Under the pieces are notes generated by a model. It searched no databases, was not told the DNA's origin, and saw nothing but the letters and a program-made list of their open reading frames with translations. A program made the translations under genes and the position numbers. A DNA stretch of 64,000 nucleotides from Austwickia sp. (lineage in GTDB: Bacteria > Actinomycetota > Actinomycetes > Actinomycetales > Dermatophilaceae). This document shows, piece by piece, positions 52,817-61,782 of this stretch. Location of the stretch: positions 4,030,001-4,094,000 of the forward strand of contig CP064985.1 in assembly GCA_016699675.1 (NCBI GenBank). The letters run 5' to 3'. Positions within the stretch are counted from its first letter, which is position 1; each line of letters starts with the position of its first letter.

Positions 52817-54942
52817 GCGCGCCCACGATCGACTTCCAGACCATCTTCCCCGACGAGGTCGTCACCGACGCCAAGGTCCGCGACATCGAGCTGCCCGGCG
52901 GCGCCGGCGTCATGGCGCTCATCACCCTGGACAACGGCAAGGACCACACTCGCCCGAACACCTTCGGGCCGCAGACCCTCATCCACCTCTCCGAGGTGCT
53001 CGACGGCGTCAAGGCCCGCGTGGACCGCGGCGAGCTGGCGACGGTGGCCATCACCGGTAAGCCGTTCATCCTCGCCGCCGGCGCCGACCTGTCCGGCGTC
53101 GCGAAGGTGACCGACAAGGCGCAAGCCCGCGCCATCGCCGACCTCGGCCACGACGCGTTCAGCAAGCTCACCGACATGGGCGTGCCGACGTTCTCGTTCA
53201 TCAACGGGCTGGCCCTCGGCGGCGGCGTCGAGGTCAACCTCTACTGCACCTACCGCACGGCCTCGGCGGGCATTCCCGCGTTCGCGCTGCCCGAGTGCTT
53301 CCTCGGGCTGATCCCCGGCTGGGGCGGCACCTGGCTGGTGCCCAACCTCATCGGCATCGAGGGCGCGGTCAAGCTCGTCATCGAGAACCCGCTGTCGATG
53401 AACAAGATGCTCAAGGGCGCCGAGGTCTACCAGATGGGCCTGGCCGACGCGCTCTTCGAGCCGGCCGACTTCCTCGCGCAGTCGATCGGCTGGGCGGCCA
53501 AGGTGCTGACCGGCGAGATCACGGTGGAGCGCAAGGAGATCGACCGCGACGAGGCCAGCTGGGCCGCCGCGATCAAGAAGGCCCGCGACTTCGCGGACCT
53601 CAAGACGGGCGGCTACGCCCCCGCGCCGTACCGCGCCATCGAGCTCATGGGGAAGGCACGCACCTGCTCCCGCGAGGAGGGCTTCGAGGGCGAGACCAAG
53701 GCCCTCGAAGACCTCATGATGAGTGAGGAGCTCCGCTCCGGGCTCTACGCGTTCGATCTCGTGCAGAAGCGCGCCAAGCGCCCCGCCGGCGCGCCGGACA
53801 AGTCGCTGGCCCGCAAGATCACCAAGGTCGGCATCGTGGGCGCGGGTCTGATGGCCAGCCAGCTGGTGCTGCTGTTCGTGCGCCGCCTCAAGGTGCCGGT
53901 CGTCATGACCGACCTCGACCAGGACCGCGTCGACAAGGGCGTCGCCTATGTGCACGGCGAGCTGGACAAGCTGGTCAAGAAGGGCCGGCTGAGCAGCGAC
54001 AAGGCCAACCGCTTCAAGGCCCTCGTCACCGGCTCCACCGAGAAGTCCGGCTTCGCCGACGCGGACTTCGTCATCGAGGCCGTCTTCGAGGAGATGGGCG
54101 TCAAGAAGCAGGTCTGGAAGGAGGTCGAGGAGGTCGTCAGCCCGGAGTGCATCCTCGCGACCAACACCTCCTCGCTCTCGATCACCGAGATGGCGGCCGA
54201 CCTGCAGCACCCCGAGCGGGTCGTCGGGTTCCACTTCTTCAACCCGGTCGCGGTCATGCCCCTGTTGGAGATCATCAAGGGCGCCAAGACCGACGACGCC
54301 GCGCTGGCCACCGCCTTCGCGGCCGGCAAGGGCCTGGGCAAGACCACGATCCTGGTCAACGACAGCCCGTCGTTCATCGTGAACCGCCTGCTGGGCCGGT
54401 TCATGTCGGACATGGTCAAGATCGTCGACGAGGGCACGCCGGTCGACGTGGCCGACAAGGGCTTCGCGGGGGTGGCTCCCATGCCGCCGTTCGTGCTGCT
54501 CGGCATGGTGGGCCCGGCCGTCGCGTTCCACAACGGCGAGACCCTGGGCAAGGCGTTCCCGGACCGGTTCTACATCAGCGAGAACTTCCGGCGCATCGCC
54601 ATCGAGCACAAGATGCCGGGCTACTACACGATGGACGCGAGCGGTGCCATGGTGCCCAACCCGGACGTCGTCAAGCTGATGGAGCTGCCCGCGAACCCCG
54701 TGGCGCTCACGACCGAGCAGGTGCGCGAGAAGGTGCTCGCCGGCCTGGCGCAGGAGGCCCGGATCATGCTCGACGAGGGCGTGGTCATCGCCCCCGAGGA
54801 TCTCGACCTGGCCATGATCACCGGCGCCGGATTCCAGTTCTGGAACGGCGGGCTCACCCCGCTGCTCGACCGGTCCGGCATCGCGGAGAAGGTGACTGGA
54901 AAGCGCTTCCTCGCCCCCGGTTTGGCGAGCCTGCCGCAGTGA
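52813..54942 (+). CDS. fadB: Enoyl-CoA hydratase/3-hydroxyacyl-CoA dehydrogenase
   Basis: 709 residues. The N-terminal crotonase domain has ILAAGADLSG (oxyanion loop) and LPECFLGLIPGWGGT with the catalytic Glu pair. The dehydrogenase part has a Rossmann loop VGIVGAGLMASQL and the catalytic HFFNPVAVMPLLE, and a second C-terminal helical domain. Actinobacterial members (like FadB Rv0860) begin with the same DFQTIFPDE-like segment. Translationally coupled to fadA. Confidence 0.95.
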   Translation: MSAPTIDFQTIFPDEVVTDAKVRDIELPGGAGVMALITLDNGKDHTRPNTFGPQTLIHLSEVLDGVKARVDRGELATVAITGKPFILAAGADLSGVAKVTDKAQARAIADLGHDAFSKLTDMGVPTFSFINGLALGGGVEVNLYCTYRTASAGIPAFALPECFLGLIPGWGGTWLVPNLIGIEGAVKLVIENPLSMNKMLKGAEVYQMGLADALFEPADFLAQSIGWAAKVLTGEITVERKEIDRDEASWAAAIKKARDFADLKTGGYAPAPYRAIELMGKARTCSREEGFEGETKALEDLMMSEELRSGLYAFDLVQKRAKRPAGAPDKSLARKITKVGIVGAGLMASQLVLLFVRRLKVPVVMTDLDQDRVDKGVAYVHGELDKLVKKGRLSSDKANRFKALVTGSTEKSGFADADFVIEAVFEEMGVKKQVWKEVEEVVSPECILATNTSSLSITEMAADLQHPERVVGFHFFNPVAVMPLLEIIKGAKTDDAALATAFAAGKGLGKTTILVNDSPSFIVNRLLGRFMSDMVKIVDEGTPVDVADKGFAGVAPMPPFVLLGMVGPAVAFHNGETLGKAFPDRFYISENFRRIAIEHKMPGYYTMDASGAMVPNPDVVKLMELPANPVALTTEQVREKVLAGLAQEARIMLDEGVVIAPEDLDLAMITGAGFQFWNGGLTPLLDRSGIAEKVTGKRFLAPGLASLPQ

Positions 54943-54972
54943 GGTCGCGGCGCCGCTGACGGCGCCACCCCG

Positions 54973-55014
54973 GACGGCCGCCGTACGACGTTTTCGCACC
55001 GTACGGCGGCCGTC
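54973..55014 (+). terminator. Perfect 15-bp hairpin terminator after fadB
   Basis: GACGGCCGCCGTACG (54973-54987) pairs with 55000-55014 around a twelve-base loop containing TTTT. It starts 31 bases after the fadB stop. Confidence 0.8.
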
Positions 55015-55225
55015 GGCGTGCCTCACCGCGGCGGGGTCCGGCGAATGATGCACTGTCCGTATCGGATCCGAGCCGGCCGGCGACGCGCCGAGGAGCGCCC
55101 CTGACGGGGGCACCACGACGCGTATGGGAGACTTGGTCGACCGACCTGCACGGTGACAGTCGCGAGATTGGTGCCGTCCTGGCGCGTCGCCCCTCGTCGA
55201 CAAGACCGCCTTGACCGGCGAGTAT

Positions 55226-55237
55226 CTCATATATGAG
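55226..55237. promoter_or_regulatory. 12-bp palindrome over the XRE-MurA promoter
   Basis: CTCATATATGAG is a perfect, AT-rich palindrome in very GC-rich DNA. It ends one base before the TAGGCT -10 box (55239-55244), so a bound protein would block the promoter. The gene it controls encodes a DNA-binding XRE domain, so autoregulation is a natural guess. Confidence 0.55.
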
Positions 55238-55238
55238 T

Positions 55239-55244
55239 TAGGCT
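55239..55244 (+). promoter_or_regulatory. -10 box of the XRE-MurA gene
   Basis: TAGGCT, six bases, then the ATG at 55251; no ribosome binding site, so probably leaderless. Confidence 0.55.
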
Positions 55245-55250
55245 AGACCT

Positions 55251-56780
55251 ATGAGTGAGGACTACTTGGCACGCATCGGAGGCCTCATCCGCGACGCTCG
55301 CCGGCACAAGGGCCTGACTCAAGCGGAACTCGCCGAACACCTCGGCACCAGCCAGAGCGCGGTAGCCCGCATCGAACAGGGCCGGCAGAACCTCAGCCTG
55401 GAGATGCTCGCCCGGATTGGGGAGTCCCTCGACAGCGAGTTCGTCTCGCTCGGCAGGTCCGGCCCGCAGCACCTGCGGATCAAGGGCGGCACCAAGCTGT
55501 CCGGCGAGATCGACGTCAAGACCAGCAAGAACGCGGCGGTGGCGCTCCTGTGCGCCGCGCTGCTCAACCGGGGTCGCACGACGCTGCGCAGCCTCGCGCG
55601 CATCGAGGAGGTCAACCGGATCCTGGAGGTGCTGCAGAGCATCGGCGTGCGCACCCGCTGGCTGCCCGGCAGCAACGACCTGGAGATCGTGCCGCCGCAG
55701 CGGCTCGACCTGACCGCGATGGATCTGGACGCCGCGCGGCGTACCCGCACGATCATCATGTTCTTCGCGCCCCTGCTGCACGACTTCGACACCTTCTCGC
55801 TGCCCTTCTCCGGGGGCTGCGACCTGGGCTCGCGCACCATCGAGCCGCATATGCACGCCCTGCACAACTTCGGGCTGGCCGTGACCGCGACCAACGGCTT
55901 CTATCACGCGGCCGTGGACCGGTCGGTGCGGCCGACCCGAGCGATCGTGCTGACCGAACGCGGTGACACCGTCACCGAGAACGCGCTGATGGCCGCCGCT
56001 CGATGCGAGGGCGAGACGGTCATCCGCAACGCCAGCCCCAACTACATGGTCCAGGACCTGTGCTTCTTCCTGGAGCGCCTGGGCGTGCAGATCGACGGCA
56101 TCGGCACCACCACGCTGCGCGTGCGGGGCCGCTCGGTCATCGACGTGGACGTGGACTACTCGCCGAGCGAGGACCCGATCGAGGCGATGAGCCTGCTCGC
56201 CGCCGCGGTGGTCACCGAGTCCGCCATCACCATCCGGCGGGTGCCGATCGAGTTCCTCGAGATCGAGCTGACCCTGCTGGGCGAGATGGGGATGAAGTGC
56301 GAGCTGACGCCGGAGTACCCGTCGGCCAACGGCAAGACCAGGCTGGTGGATCTCACGACGATTCCGGGGCCGCTGGTCGCCCCGATCGACAAGATCCACC
56401 CCATGCCGTTCCCCGGCCTGAACATCGATAACCTGCCGTTCTTCGCGCTCATCGGGGCGGTGGCCCAGGGCCGCACCATGATTCACGACTGGGTCTATGA
56501 GAACCGGGCGATCTACCTCACCGAGCTCACCAAGGTGGGCGTCAAGGTGCAGCTGCTCGACCCGCACCGCGTGCTCATCGACGGGCCGACCCGGTGGCGC
56601 GCGGCCGAGGTGGTCTGCCCGCCGGCCCTGCGCCCCGGCGTGGTGATCCTCTTGGCCATGCTGGCGGCGCCCGGGACGTCGGTGCTGCGAAACGTGTACG
56701 TCATCAACCGCGGGTACGAGGACCTGGCGCACCGCCTCAACGCCCTGGGCGCGAGCGTCACGACCTTCCGCGACATCTAG
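55251..56780 (+). CDS. XRE DNA-binding domain fused to a MurA-like enolpyruvyl transferase
   Basis: 509 residues. Residues 1-65 are an XRE/Cro-type helix-turn-helix (LIRDARRHKGLTQAELAEHL, then TSQSAVARIEQGRQNLS). From about 72 on it is a full UDP-GlcNAc 1-carboxyvinyltransferase fold. Residues matching the MurA active site are kept: Lys93-Asn94 in KTSKNAA (MurA Lys22-Asn23), Cys190 in SGGCDLGSR (Cys115), Asp393 in FPGLNIDNLP (Asp305) and the NRGYEDLAHRL end motif. It may therefore be catalytic and also bind DNA, coupling cell-wall precursor levels to transcription. Similar fusions are annotated in other actinobacteria, with no role I can state. It stands alone, not next to other mur genes. 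Confidence 0.88.
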   Translation: MSEDYLARIGGLIRDARRHKGLTQAELAEHLGTSQSAVARIEQGRQNLSLEMLARIGESLDSEFVSLGRSGPQHLRIKGGTKLSGEIDVKTSKNAAVALLCAALLNRGRTTLRSLARIEEVNRILEVLQSIGVRTRWLPGSNDLEIVPPQRLDLTAMDLDAARRTRTIIMFFAPLLHDFDTFSLPFSGGCDLGSRTIEPHMHALHNFGLAVTATNGFYHAAVDRSVRPTRAIVLTERGDTVTENALMAAARCEGETVIRNASPNYMVQDLCFFLERLGVQIDGIGTTTLRVRGRSVIDVDVDYSPSEDPIEAMSLLAAAVVTESAITIRRVPIEFLEIELTLLGEMGMKCELTPEYPSANGKTRLVDLTTIPGPLVAPIDKIHPMPFPGLNIDNLPFFALIGAVAQGRTMIHDWVYENRAIYLTELTKVGVKVQLLDPHRVLIDGPTRWRAAEVVCPPALRPGVVILLAMLAAPGTSVLRNVYVINRGYEDLAHRLNALGASVTTFRDI

Positions 56781-56804
56781 CACCCAGGGCGTCGCGGGTC
56801 GGCG

Positions 56805-57461
56805 TCAGGCGGGTTGCAGGTCCACCACGGTGTCCGCACCGTCGACGACATCGACACCGGCCTGCCGGAAGTCGCCGGGGACGAGCGTCATGGCGACGGC
56901 GCCGGTGCCGGTGACCCGGACGTCGCTCACCGCGAACCCGACGGGCACGGATCCGTCCGGGAACAGCCGCTTGGCGTTGCCGCCCACGCTGGTGGGGAAG
57001 ACCAGCAGCCGGTATTCGTCGACGAGCCCGGCCTCGTGCAGGGTCTGGACGAGCCGCCAGCTGCCGTGGACCTGCAGCTCGCCGCCGTCGCGCGCCTTGA
57101 GGGCCCGGACCGCCTCGACCGGGTCGCCGCGCAGGACGGTCGTGTCCGTCCAGTCCGCCGCGGCGTCGGTGAGGGTGGTCGACACGACGTACTTGGGGCC
57201 CGTGTTGAGCACCCGCCAGGTGTGCGTGCCCGGGTCCTCGACGCGCGACCAGTAGTCGTGCATGTCCTGGTAGGTGTGCCGACCCAGCAGGACGGCCTCC
57301 GCCCGGCCGAACCAGCCCTCGACGATCTCGCCCATGACGTCGTCGACGTGGGGGCTGAGCCAGCCGCCGCGGTCGAATCCGCCGCTGGTGTCTTCGTCGG
57401 GGGTCGCGGGCGACTGCATGACGCCGTCGATTGTGGTGAAGGTGTGCACGGTGAGCTTCAT
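56805..57461 (-). CDS. Dihydrofolate reductase family protein (RibD C-terminal-like)
   Basis: 218 residues. KLTVHTFTTIDGVMQSPATP, LLGRHTYQDMHDYW, LQVHGSWRLVQTLHEAGLVDE (LQVHGSWRLVQ then LVDEYRLLVFP) are typical of the YyaP/YwjB branch of small reductases. AGGAGGT lies seven bases before the ATG and fixes the start. Substrate unknown. Its stop is 24 bases from the facing XRE-MurA stop. Confidence 0.85.
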   Translation of the reverse strand: MKLTVHTFTTIDGVMQSPATPDEDTSGGFDRGGWLSPHVDDVMGEIVEGWFGRAEAVLLGRHTYQDMHDYWSRVEDPGTHTWRVLNTGPKYVVSTTLTDAAADWTDTTVLRGDPVEAVRALKARDGGELQVHGSWRLVQTLHEAGLVDEYRLLVFPTSVGGNAKRLFPDGSVPVGFAVSDVRVTGTGAVAMTLVPGDFRQAGVDVVDGADTVVDLQPA

Positions 57462-57575
57462 GGTGGACCTCCTGGGGATCGGCGCGACTCCACCCTTCCC
57501 GTCCGTGCCGGATGCGGCCACCCTCGCGCGGGTTCCGGCACCGAAGGGGTACGTCGGATGAGCCGAAGGTCGTAG

Positions 57576-58196
57576 TCAGCCGAGCCGGTCGACCAGACCC
57601 TGGGCGAGCGCACGACTCAGGGCATCGACCCTGTTGGAGGCGCCCAGCTTGCGGTACAGCGTGGTGAGGTGTCGCTTGACTGTGGCTTCGCTGAGATAGA
57701 GCTGGTCGGCGACCTGTCGGTTGCCTAGACCGCGGGCCACGAGGCGCAGCACCTCCATCTCGCGGGGCGTCAGACCCGCGGCGCGCGCCTTGGTGGCGTC
57801 GACCGACCGCGGGCTGAGCCGGACCGGCTGGCCCTCGGCGACGGCGAGGAGGCCGGCGACCAACGCCCGATGGCCCAGGCTCTTCCCGAACCAACCCAAG
57901 ACGCCGTGGGCCTCCAGCTCGTCGGCGAGGTCGTTGGCGGTGTACATGGTGAGCACCGCGATCCGCGTGTCGGGAACGGCCGTCCGCAGCGTGTCGACCA
58001 GCGCGCGGATCCCCGGGCCGGGCATCTGCACGTCGAGGAGCGCCACGTCGGGGCGGGTCCGCCGGGCGAGGTCCAGCGCGCCGGGGCCGTCGGCCGCCTC
58101 GCCCACGACCTCGACGCCGGAGGCTTCCAGCAGCGCCCGCAGCCCCTCTCGGAACATCGTGTGGTCGTCCGCCAGGAGGACGCGCAGGGCTGTCAT
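57576..58196 (-). CDS. NarL/LuxR response regulator
   Basis: 206 residues. Receiver: LLADDHTMFREGL, phosphorylated Asp in VALLDVQMPGPG, and Lys in GWFGKS. HTH: LTPREMEVLRLVARGLGNRQ, VADQLYLSEATVKRHL. The ATG overlaps the TGA end of the kinase gene upstream (ATGA), so they form one two-component operon; the kinase has an in-frame stop before its last 25 codons. Confidence 0.88.
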   Translation of the reverse strand: MTALRVLLADDHTMFREGLRALLEASGVEVVGEAADGPGALDLARRTRPDVALLDVQMPGPGIRALVDTLRTAVPDTRIAVLTMYTANDLADELEAHGVLGWFGKSLGHRALVAGLLAVAEGQPVRLSPRSVDATKARAAGLTPREMEVLRLVARGLGNRQVADQLYLSEATVKRHLTTLYRKLGASNRVDALSRALAQGLVDRLG

Positions 58197-59260
58197 GGCA
58201 GCATCGGCACGCTGAGGGTCACGACCGTGCCTCGCCCCGGACCGCTGTCGATTGTGCTCACTCCGCCGAGCTACGCGACCCGGTCCCGCACCGCCGGCAG
58301 GCCGCGCCCGGCCGAGTCGCTCCGCCCCGCCGGCGCGCTGAAGCCGATCCCGTCGTCGCTGATCCGAGCGGTGCACTGCCCGAGCTCGCCCGCCAGGTCC
58401 ACCGTGACCACGGAGGCGTCCGCGTGCTCGACCGCATTACGGATCGACTCGCGGATCGCGAGATAGAACTCCTCGGCGACCCACGGCGCGAGCCCATCGA
58501 GTCGCTCGCGACCGACGACGGCGCACCGCACCAGCCCGGTCCCGGTGAGTTCGGCGTAGTCACCCACCGCCGCCGTCAATCCTCGTTCGGTGTGCAGCCG
58601 ACCGATGTCCTCGCCGATCTCGCGGACGACGTCCGTCGCCTCAGTCAGGAGGTCGCGCAACCTCTCGTCGTGCCGGTGCGCCGACCGTGCGTCGCCGCGA
58701 TCCAGGGCGATCTCGTGCAGCTCGTGCTGCTGCGGCGCGATCGCGAGGGTGTGGGCGACCTTGTCGTGCAGATCCCGGGCGATGCGGCGCCGTTCGGTCA
58801 GGTGCGTGGTGTGCAGGTCGCCGAGCAACGCCACGTCGTACGCTCCGCCGCTCAGCTCCACCCGGCGCATCAGCGTCGCGAACAGGTCGGCCAACGCACG
58901 GGCGACGACCGCCGGCGCCACCCGCTCGACCTCAGCGACGGCGACGACCTCGGCTCCGACGACGTCGCTGAGCACGCGGATCGCGCTCATCGCGTGCACT
59001 GGACTCACGCGGGCCACCGCGTGCGCCCGGCCCCGGATGGCCGGGAGGTCATCCGTGGTCGGATCGCCGGTGAGCAGGCCAGCCAACATGCCGCGGACGT
59101 TCGCCTCCAGGAGCGCCTGGTCCTGGTTGCCGATCGGGTTGCCGGCCAGCTGGAGCCGTCGCCGGTATTCCTCAACGATCCGGTCGACGGCAGCCGCGGC
59201 GGCCGCGCGGAGGACGGCCAGATCGGCGGCACGGTCGGCCGGGGGCGGCATGTTCGCCAT
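58193..59260 (-). pseudogene. Sensor histidine kinase with an in-frame TAG near the end
   Basis: The protein starts MANMPPPADRAADL at ATG 59260, six bases after a TACGGT box, and runs 329 residues: an N-terminal helical sensor domain, HisKA_3 with RRIARDLHDKVAHTL, and HATPase with NAVEHADAS and SDDGIGF. A TAG at 58271-58273 follows GLPAVRDRVA. In the same frame the next 25 codons read LGG...IDSGPGRGTVVTLS...P, exactly the missing end of the ATPase domain, and stop at the TGA overlapping the regulator start. Relatives have RVAELGG or RVAQLGG at this point, so one base change (GAG or CAG to TAG) explains it. The truncated form lacks the last strands and the G-rich segment of the ATP site. A sequencing error or read-through are alternatives. 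Confidence 0.75.
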
Positions 59261-59352
59261 GGCGGAACCGTAGCAACGGCGGGGACGCAGGTCGGTGGCA
59301 TCGGCCGGTCGGTGCCCGGTCGGTTGTCGGTGGCACGTGCGAGGCTGCGGGC

Positions 59353-59772
59353 ATGCGCACTCCCGAGGGACACCACACCACGAACTACGCCGACACGCTC
59401 ATCACGCTCGCGGCGGACACGAAGGCCACCTCGGCCGTGCCGCCTCCCGCCGGGAAGGGCACCGTCGCCGAGCGCCAGTTCGCCATGCTGGCCGGGCACG
59501 ACTACGAGTTCACCAGCGACGATGTCATCTTCACGGTCCACGCCGACCGGGCCGCGATCCCCCCGGGCGAGCGGGCGGCCGCCCGGGCGGTGTTCTTCGC
59601 CAAGGGCCAACCGTGCCTGCGGACCTCGCCGCTGCCCAAGACGTACGGGTGGGGCATCCACGCCGACGCCGCCGGGCGGGTGGCGCTGGTCCCCGTGGGA
59701 TCTGCGCGGTACGACGAGCTCCTCGCCGACGAGTCCACGACCAAGACCCAGGCCATGCGCAGCAGCCGCTAG
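59353..59772 (+). CDS. DUF6157 family protein
   Basis: 139 residues matching DUF6157 along its length: TTNYADTLITLAADTKATSA, VAERQFAMLAGHDYEFTSDD, KGQPCLRTSPLPKTYGWGIH and TKTQAMRSSR at the end. Soluble, function unknown. GAGGCT lies six bases before the ATG. Confidence 0.85.
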   Translation: MRTPEGHHTTNYADTLITLAADTKATSAVPPPAGKGTVAERQFAMLAGHDYEFTSDDVIFTVHADRAAIPPGERAAARAVFFAKGQPCLRTSPLPKTYGWGIHADAAGRVALVPVGSARYDELLADESTTKTQAMRSSR

Positions 59773-59801
59773 CCCCGACCGTCAGCGCGCTGATGGAACC
59801 C

Positions 59802-59831
59802 TTGTGGTCTAGCACTTAAAGGATCTATACT
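59802..59831 (+). promoter_or_regulatory. Promoter of the higBA pair
   Basis: TTGTGG (59802-59807) and TATACT (59826-59831) are 18 bases apart, close to the sigma-70 consensus. The higB ATG is only three bases after the -10 box, so the first translated codon may be a later one or the start site unusual. Confidence 0.6.
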
Positions 59832-59834
59832 CGG

Positions 59835-60215
59835 ATGACACGAGAGTGGGTGGTGGATGTTGAAAACATCGCCGCATGGATGCACTCGCTTGACCCTGAT
59901 AGCTATGACCAGCTCATCGCGGCGGCTCGATTGCTGAGGTGCCACGGACCGCACCTAGGACGACCCCTGGTGGACACCGTCAAGGGGTCACGCCACAAGA
60001 ACGTGAAGGAACTTCGGCCAGGATCGTCCGGGCGCAGCGAGATCCGCGTGCTCTTCGCGTTCGACCCCGCGCGCCAGGCAGTCATGCTGTACGCCGGGGA
60101 CAAGGCAGGCAAGTGGAAGGGCTGGTACGACGTGGCGATCCCTGCCGCAGACGACCTGTTCGATGCGCACCTGCACAAACACAGTCCACAGCAGCGACAA
60201 ACACGCAAGAGGTGA
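59835..60215 (+). CDS. higB: HigB-like toxin (RelE superfamily)
   Basis: 126 residues of the phage Gp49/HigB group: LDPDSYDQLIAAARLLRCHG, then PLVDTVKGSRHKNVKELRPG, SEIRVLFAFDP and VMLYAGDKAGKWKGWY, with the KELR and R-V-L-F-A-F-D strands typical of the fold. Such toxins cut mRNA on the ribosome. Followed after six bases by its XRE antitoxin. Base composition is lower in GC than the neighbours, fitting transfer. Confidence 0.88.
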   Translation: MTREWVVDVENIAAWMHSLDPDSYDQLIAAARLLRCHGPHLGRPLVDTVKGSRHKNVKELRPGSSGRSEIRVLFAFDPARQAVMLYAGDKAGKWKGWYDVAIPAADDLFDAHLHKHSPQQRQTRKR

Positions 60216-60221
60216 CGTCTG

Positions 60222-60527
60222 ATGGGCATGTCCCTAGAAGAGATGGAGATGCGCCGTCCCCCCCGTGAGGCTCATGTTCGGCAGCTCCAGGAAGAGATGA
60301 TGGCGCAGGTGCGGGCCTACCAGCTACGCGAGTTGCGCGAGTTGGCCGCACTCACGCAGAACGACGTCGCCGAACGCATCGGAAAGGGACAGCGGCAGGT
60401 TTCTAAGATCGAGCGCGGTGACATCGAGCGCACCCAGGTCGACACCCTGCGGCGGTATGCCGAGGCCCTCGGTGGCACGTTGCACGTCGAAATCCAAGTG
60501 GGTGGCCGGCGCATGGCCATCGCCTAG
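60222..60527 (+). CDS. higA: HigA-like XRE antitoxin
   Basis: 101 residues with an HTH at about 40-85 (LRELRELAALTQNDVAERIG and QRQVSKIERGDIERTQVDTL). The long N-terminal helix should bind the toxin. GAGGTGACG lies before the ATG. Antitoxin and repressor of the pair. Confidence 0.9.
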   Translation: MGMSLEEMEMRRPPREAHVRQLQEEMMAQVRAYQLRELRELAALTQNDVAERIGKGQRQVSKIERGDIERTQVDTLRRYAEALGGTLHVEIQVGGRRMAIA

Positions 60528-60603
60528 AGGCTCGTGATAAACCCCATCGATTCCTCCCGTCAGTGGCGCGGGCGCGCGCCATCTGAATACCACCCCAGGG
60601 CTG

Positions 60604-61764
60604 TCATTTCTCGCGGCTCAGGGTCCGGACGCGGGCTGACTCGTGATGGAGATGGTCGCGCTCGGCGACCGAGATCGCCTGGCGCGCCGCCACGGCGTAC
60701 CACTCCCCCGCCGCGGGGAGGTCGCCGAGCTTCTCCAGGACGTACGCCGTGACTGCGGCATGGCGTGGCGTGGCGGGGTCCACCGCCGCCAGCGCGGCGC
60801 GCCCCGCCTGCGGACCGTCGGCCTCCGTCACGGCCACCACCCGGTTCAGCGCCACGACTGGGCTGCCGGTGAGCGTGAGCAGTTCGTCATACCACCCGAC
60901 CATCTGCGCCCAGTCCGTCTCGGCGACGATGACCGCATCGGCGTGTAGGGCGGCGATGGCCGCCTGCGCCTGGTACTGCCCGAGCCGGTCCGCCGCCTAC
61001 GCCCCCTGCAGGATCGCGACCCCCTCGGCAATGAGCGCCCCGTCCCAGCGGGACCGATCCTGGCGGGCCAACGGCACCAGCGCGCCCGTTGCCGTCGTCC
61101 GGGAGGCGCGTCGCGCGTGGTGCAGCAGCATGAGGGCCAGCAGACCCGCGACCTCCGGTGCGGCGGCGGTGCCCACGGTGACCCCGGAGAGCTGCCGCGT
61201 CAGCCGGATCGCCTCGGCCGCGAGGTCGACGTCGCCGCCGTATCCCTCGTTGAAGACCAGGTAGAGGACCCGCAGCACCGTGGCGAGGTCGCCGGGCTCG
61301 TCGAGCCGAACCCCTGCCAGCCGACGCTTGGCCCGGCTGATCCGCTGCGCCATGGTGGCCTCGGGCACGAAGTAGGCTGCCGCGATCTGCGCGGTGGTGA
61401 GTCCGCCCACGGCCCGCAGCGTGAGGGCCACGGCGGAGGACGGGGCTAGTGCGGGGTGGGCACACCGGACGTAGAGCAGCAGCGTGTCATCGCTCGCCGG
61501 GGTCGGTCCCGCCGCGGGCTCCGACTCGACCACCCGTTCGCGCCGTTGTCTGGCCTGCGCCGACCGGGCGGCGTCGAGGAACTTGCGCCACGCCACCGCG
61601 ACGAGCCACGCGCGCTCGTCGCGGGGTGGGTCCGCCGGCCAGGCCACCAGCGCCGCCAGCAGGGCCTCCTGAACGGCGTCCTCCGCGGTCGCGAAGTCGA
61701 CTCCGCGCCGCAGGAGGACGCCCAGGACGGCCGGAATGTGCCCGCGCAGGCGAACCTCATCCAT
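60604..61764 (-). pseudogene. ECF sigma factor (DUF6596 type) with an in-frame TAG
   Basis: The frame starts MDEVRLRGHIPAVL at 61764 with sigma region 2 (AEDAVQEALLAALVAW, AWLVAVAWRKFLDAARS) and region 4 (LTTAQIAAAYFVPEATMAQR, ISRAKRRLAG), followed by the long C-terminal domain of this ECF group (LVFNEGYGGD). A TAG at 60997-60999 interrupts it after GVAILQGA. The same frame goes on for 130 codons with the expected GQYQAQAAIAALHADA, DWAQMVGWYDELL and GSPVVALNRVVAV, ending at 60604. One base change (for example GAG to TAG) explains it. The sigma regions themselves stay intact in the short product. It follows the DGPF gene by 18 bases. Confidence 0.75.
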
Positions 61765-61782
61765 TGACGGCCGACCCTTCGG

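Larger units (their letters stand above)
54943..55250. other. Intergenic region between fadB and the XRE-MurA gene
   Basis: 308 bases with a terminator (54973-55014), no open frame that can be supported, a small GCCCC/GGGGC stem near 55096-55110, and the palindrome and -10 box of the next gene at its right end. Confidence 0.5.

Noticed and set aside
52768..55230. An 820-codon open frame on the minus strand
   Set aside because: Antisense to fadB; composition artefact with His/Arg/Asp-rich product.
58193..61764. General recoding of TAG as a sense codon
   Set aside because: Several sound genes in the window end at TAG (FabH-like, guaB1, XRE-MurA, DUF6157, higA), so TAG works as a stop here.
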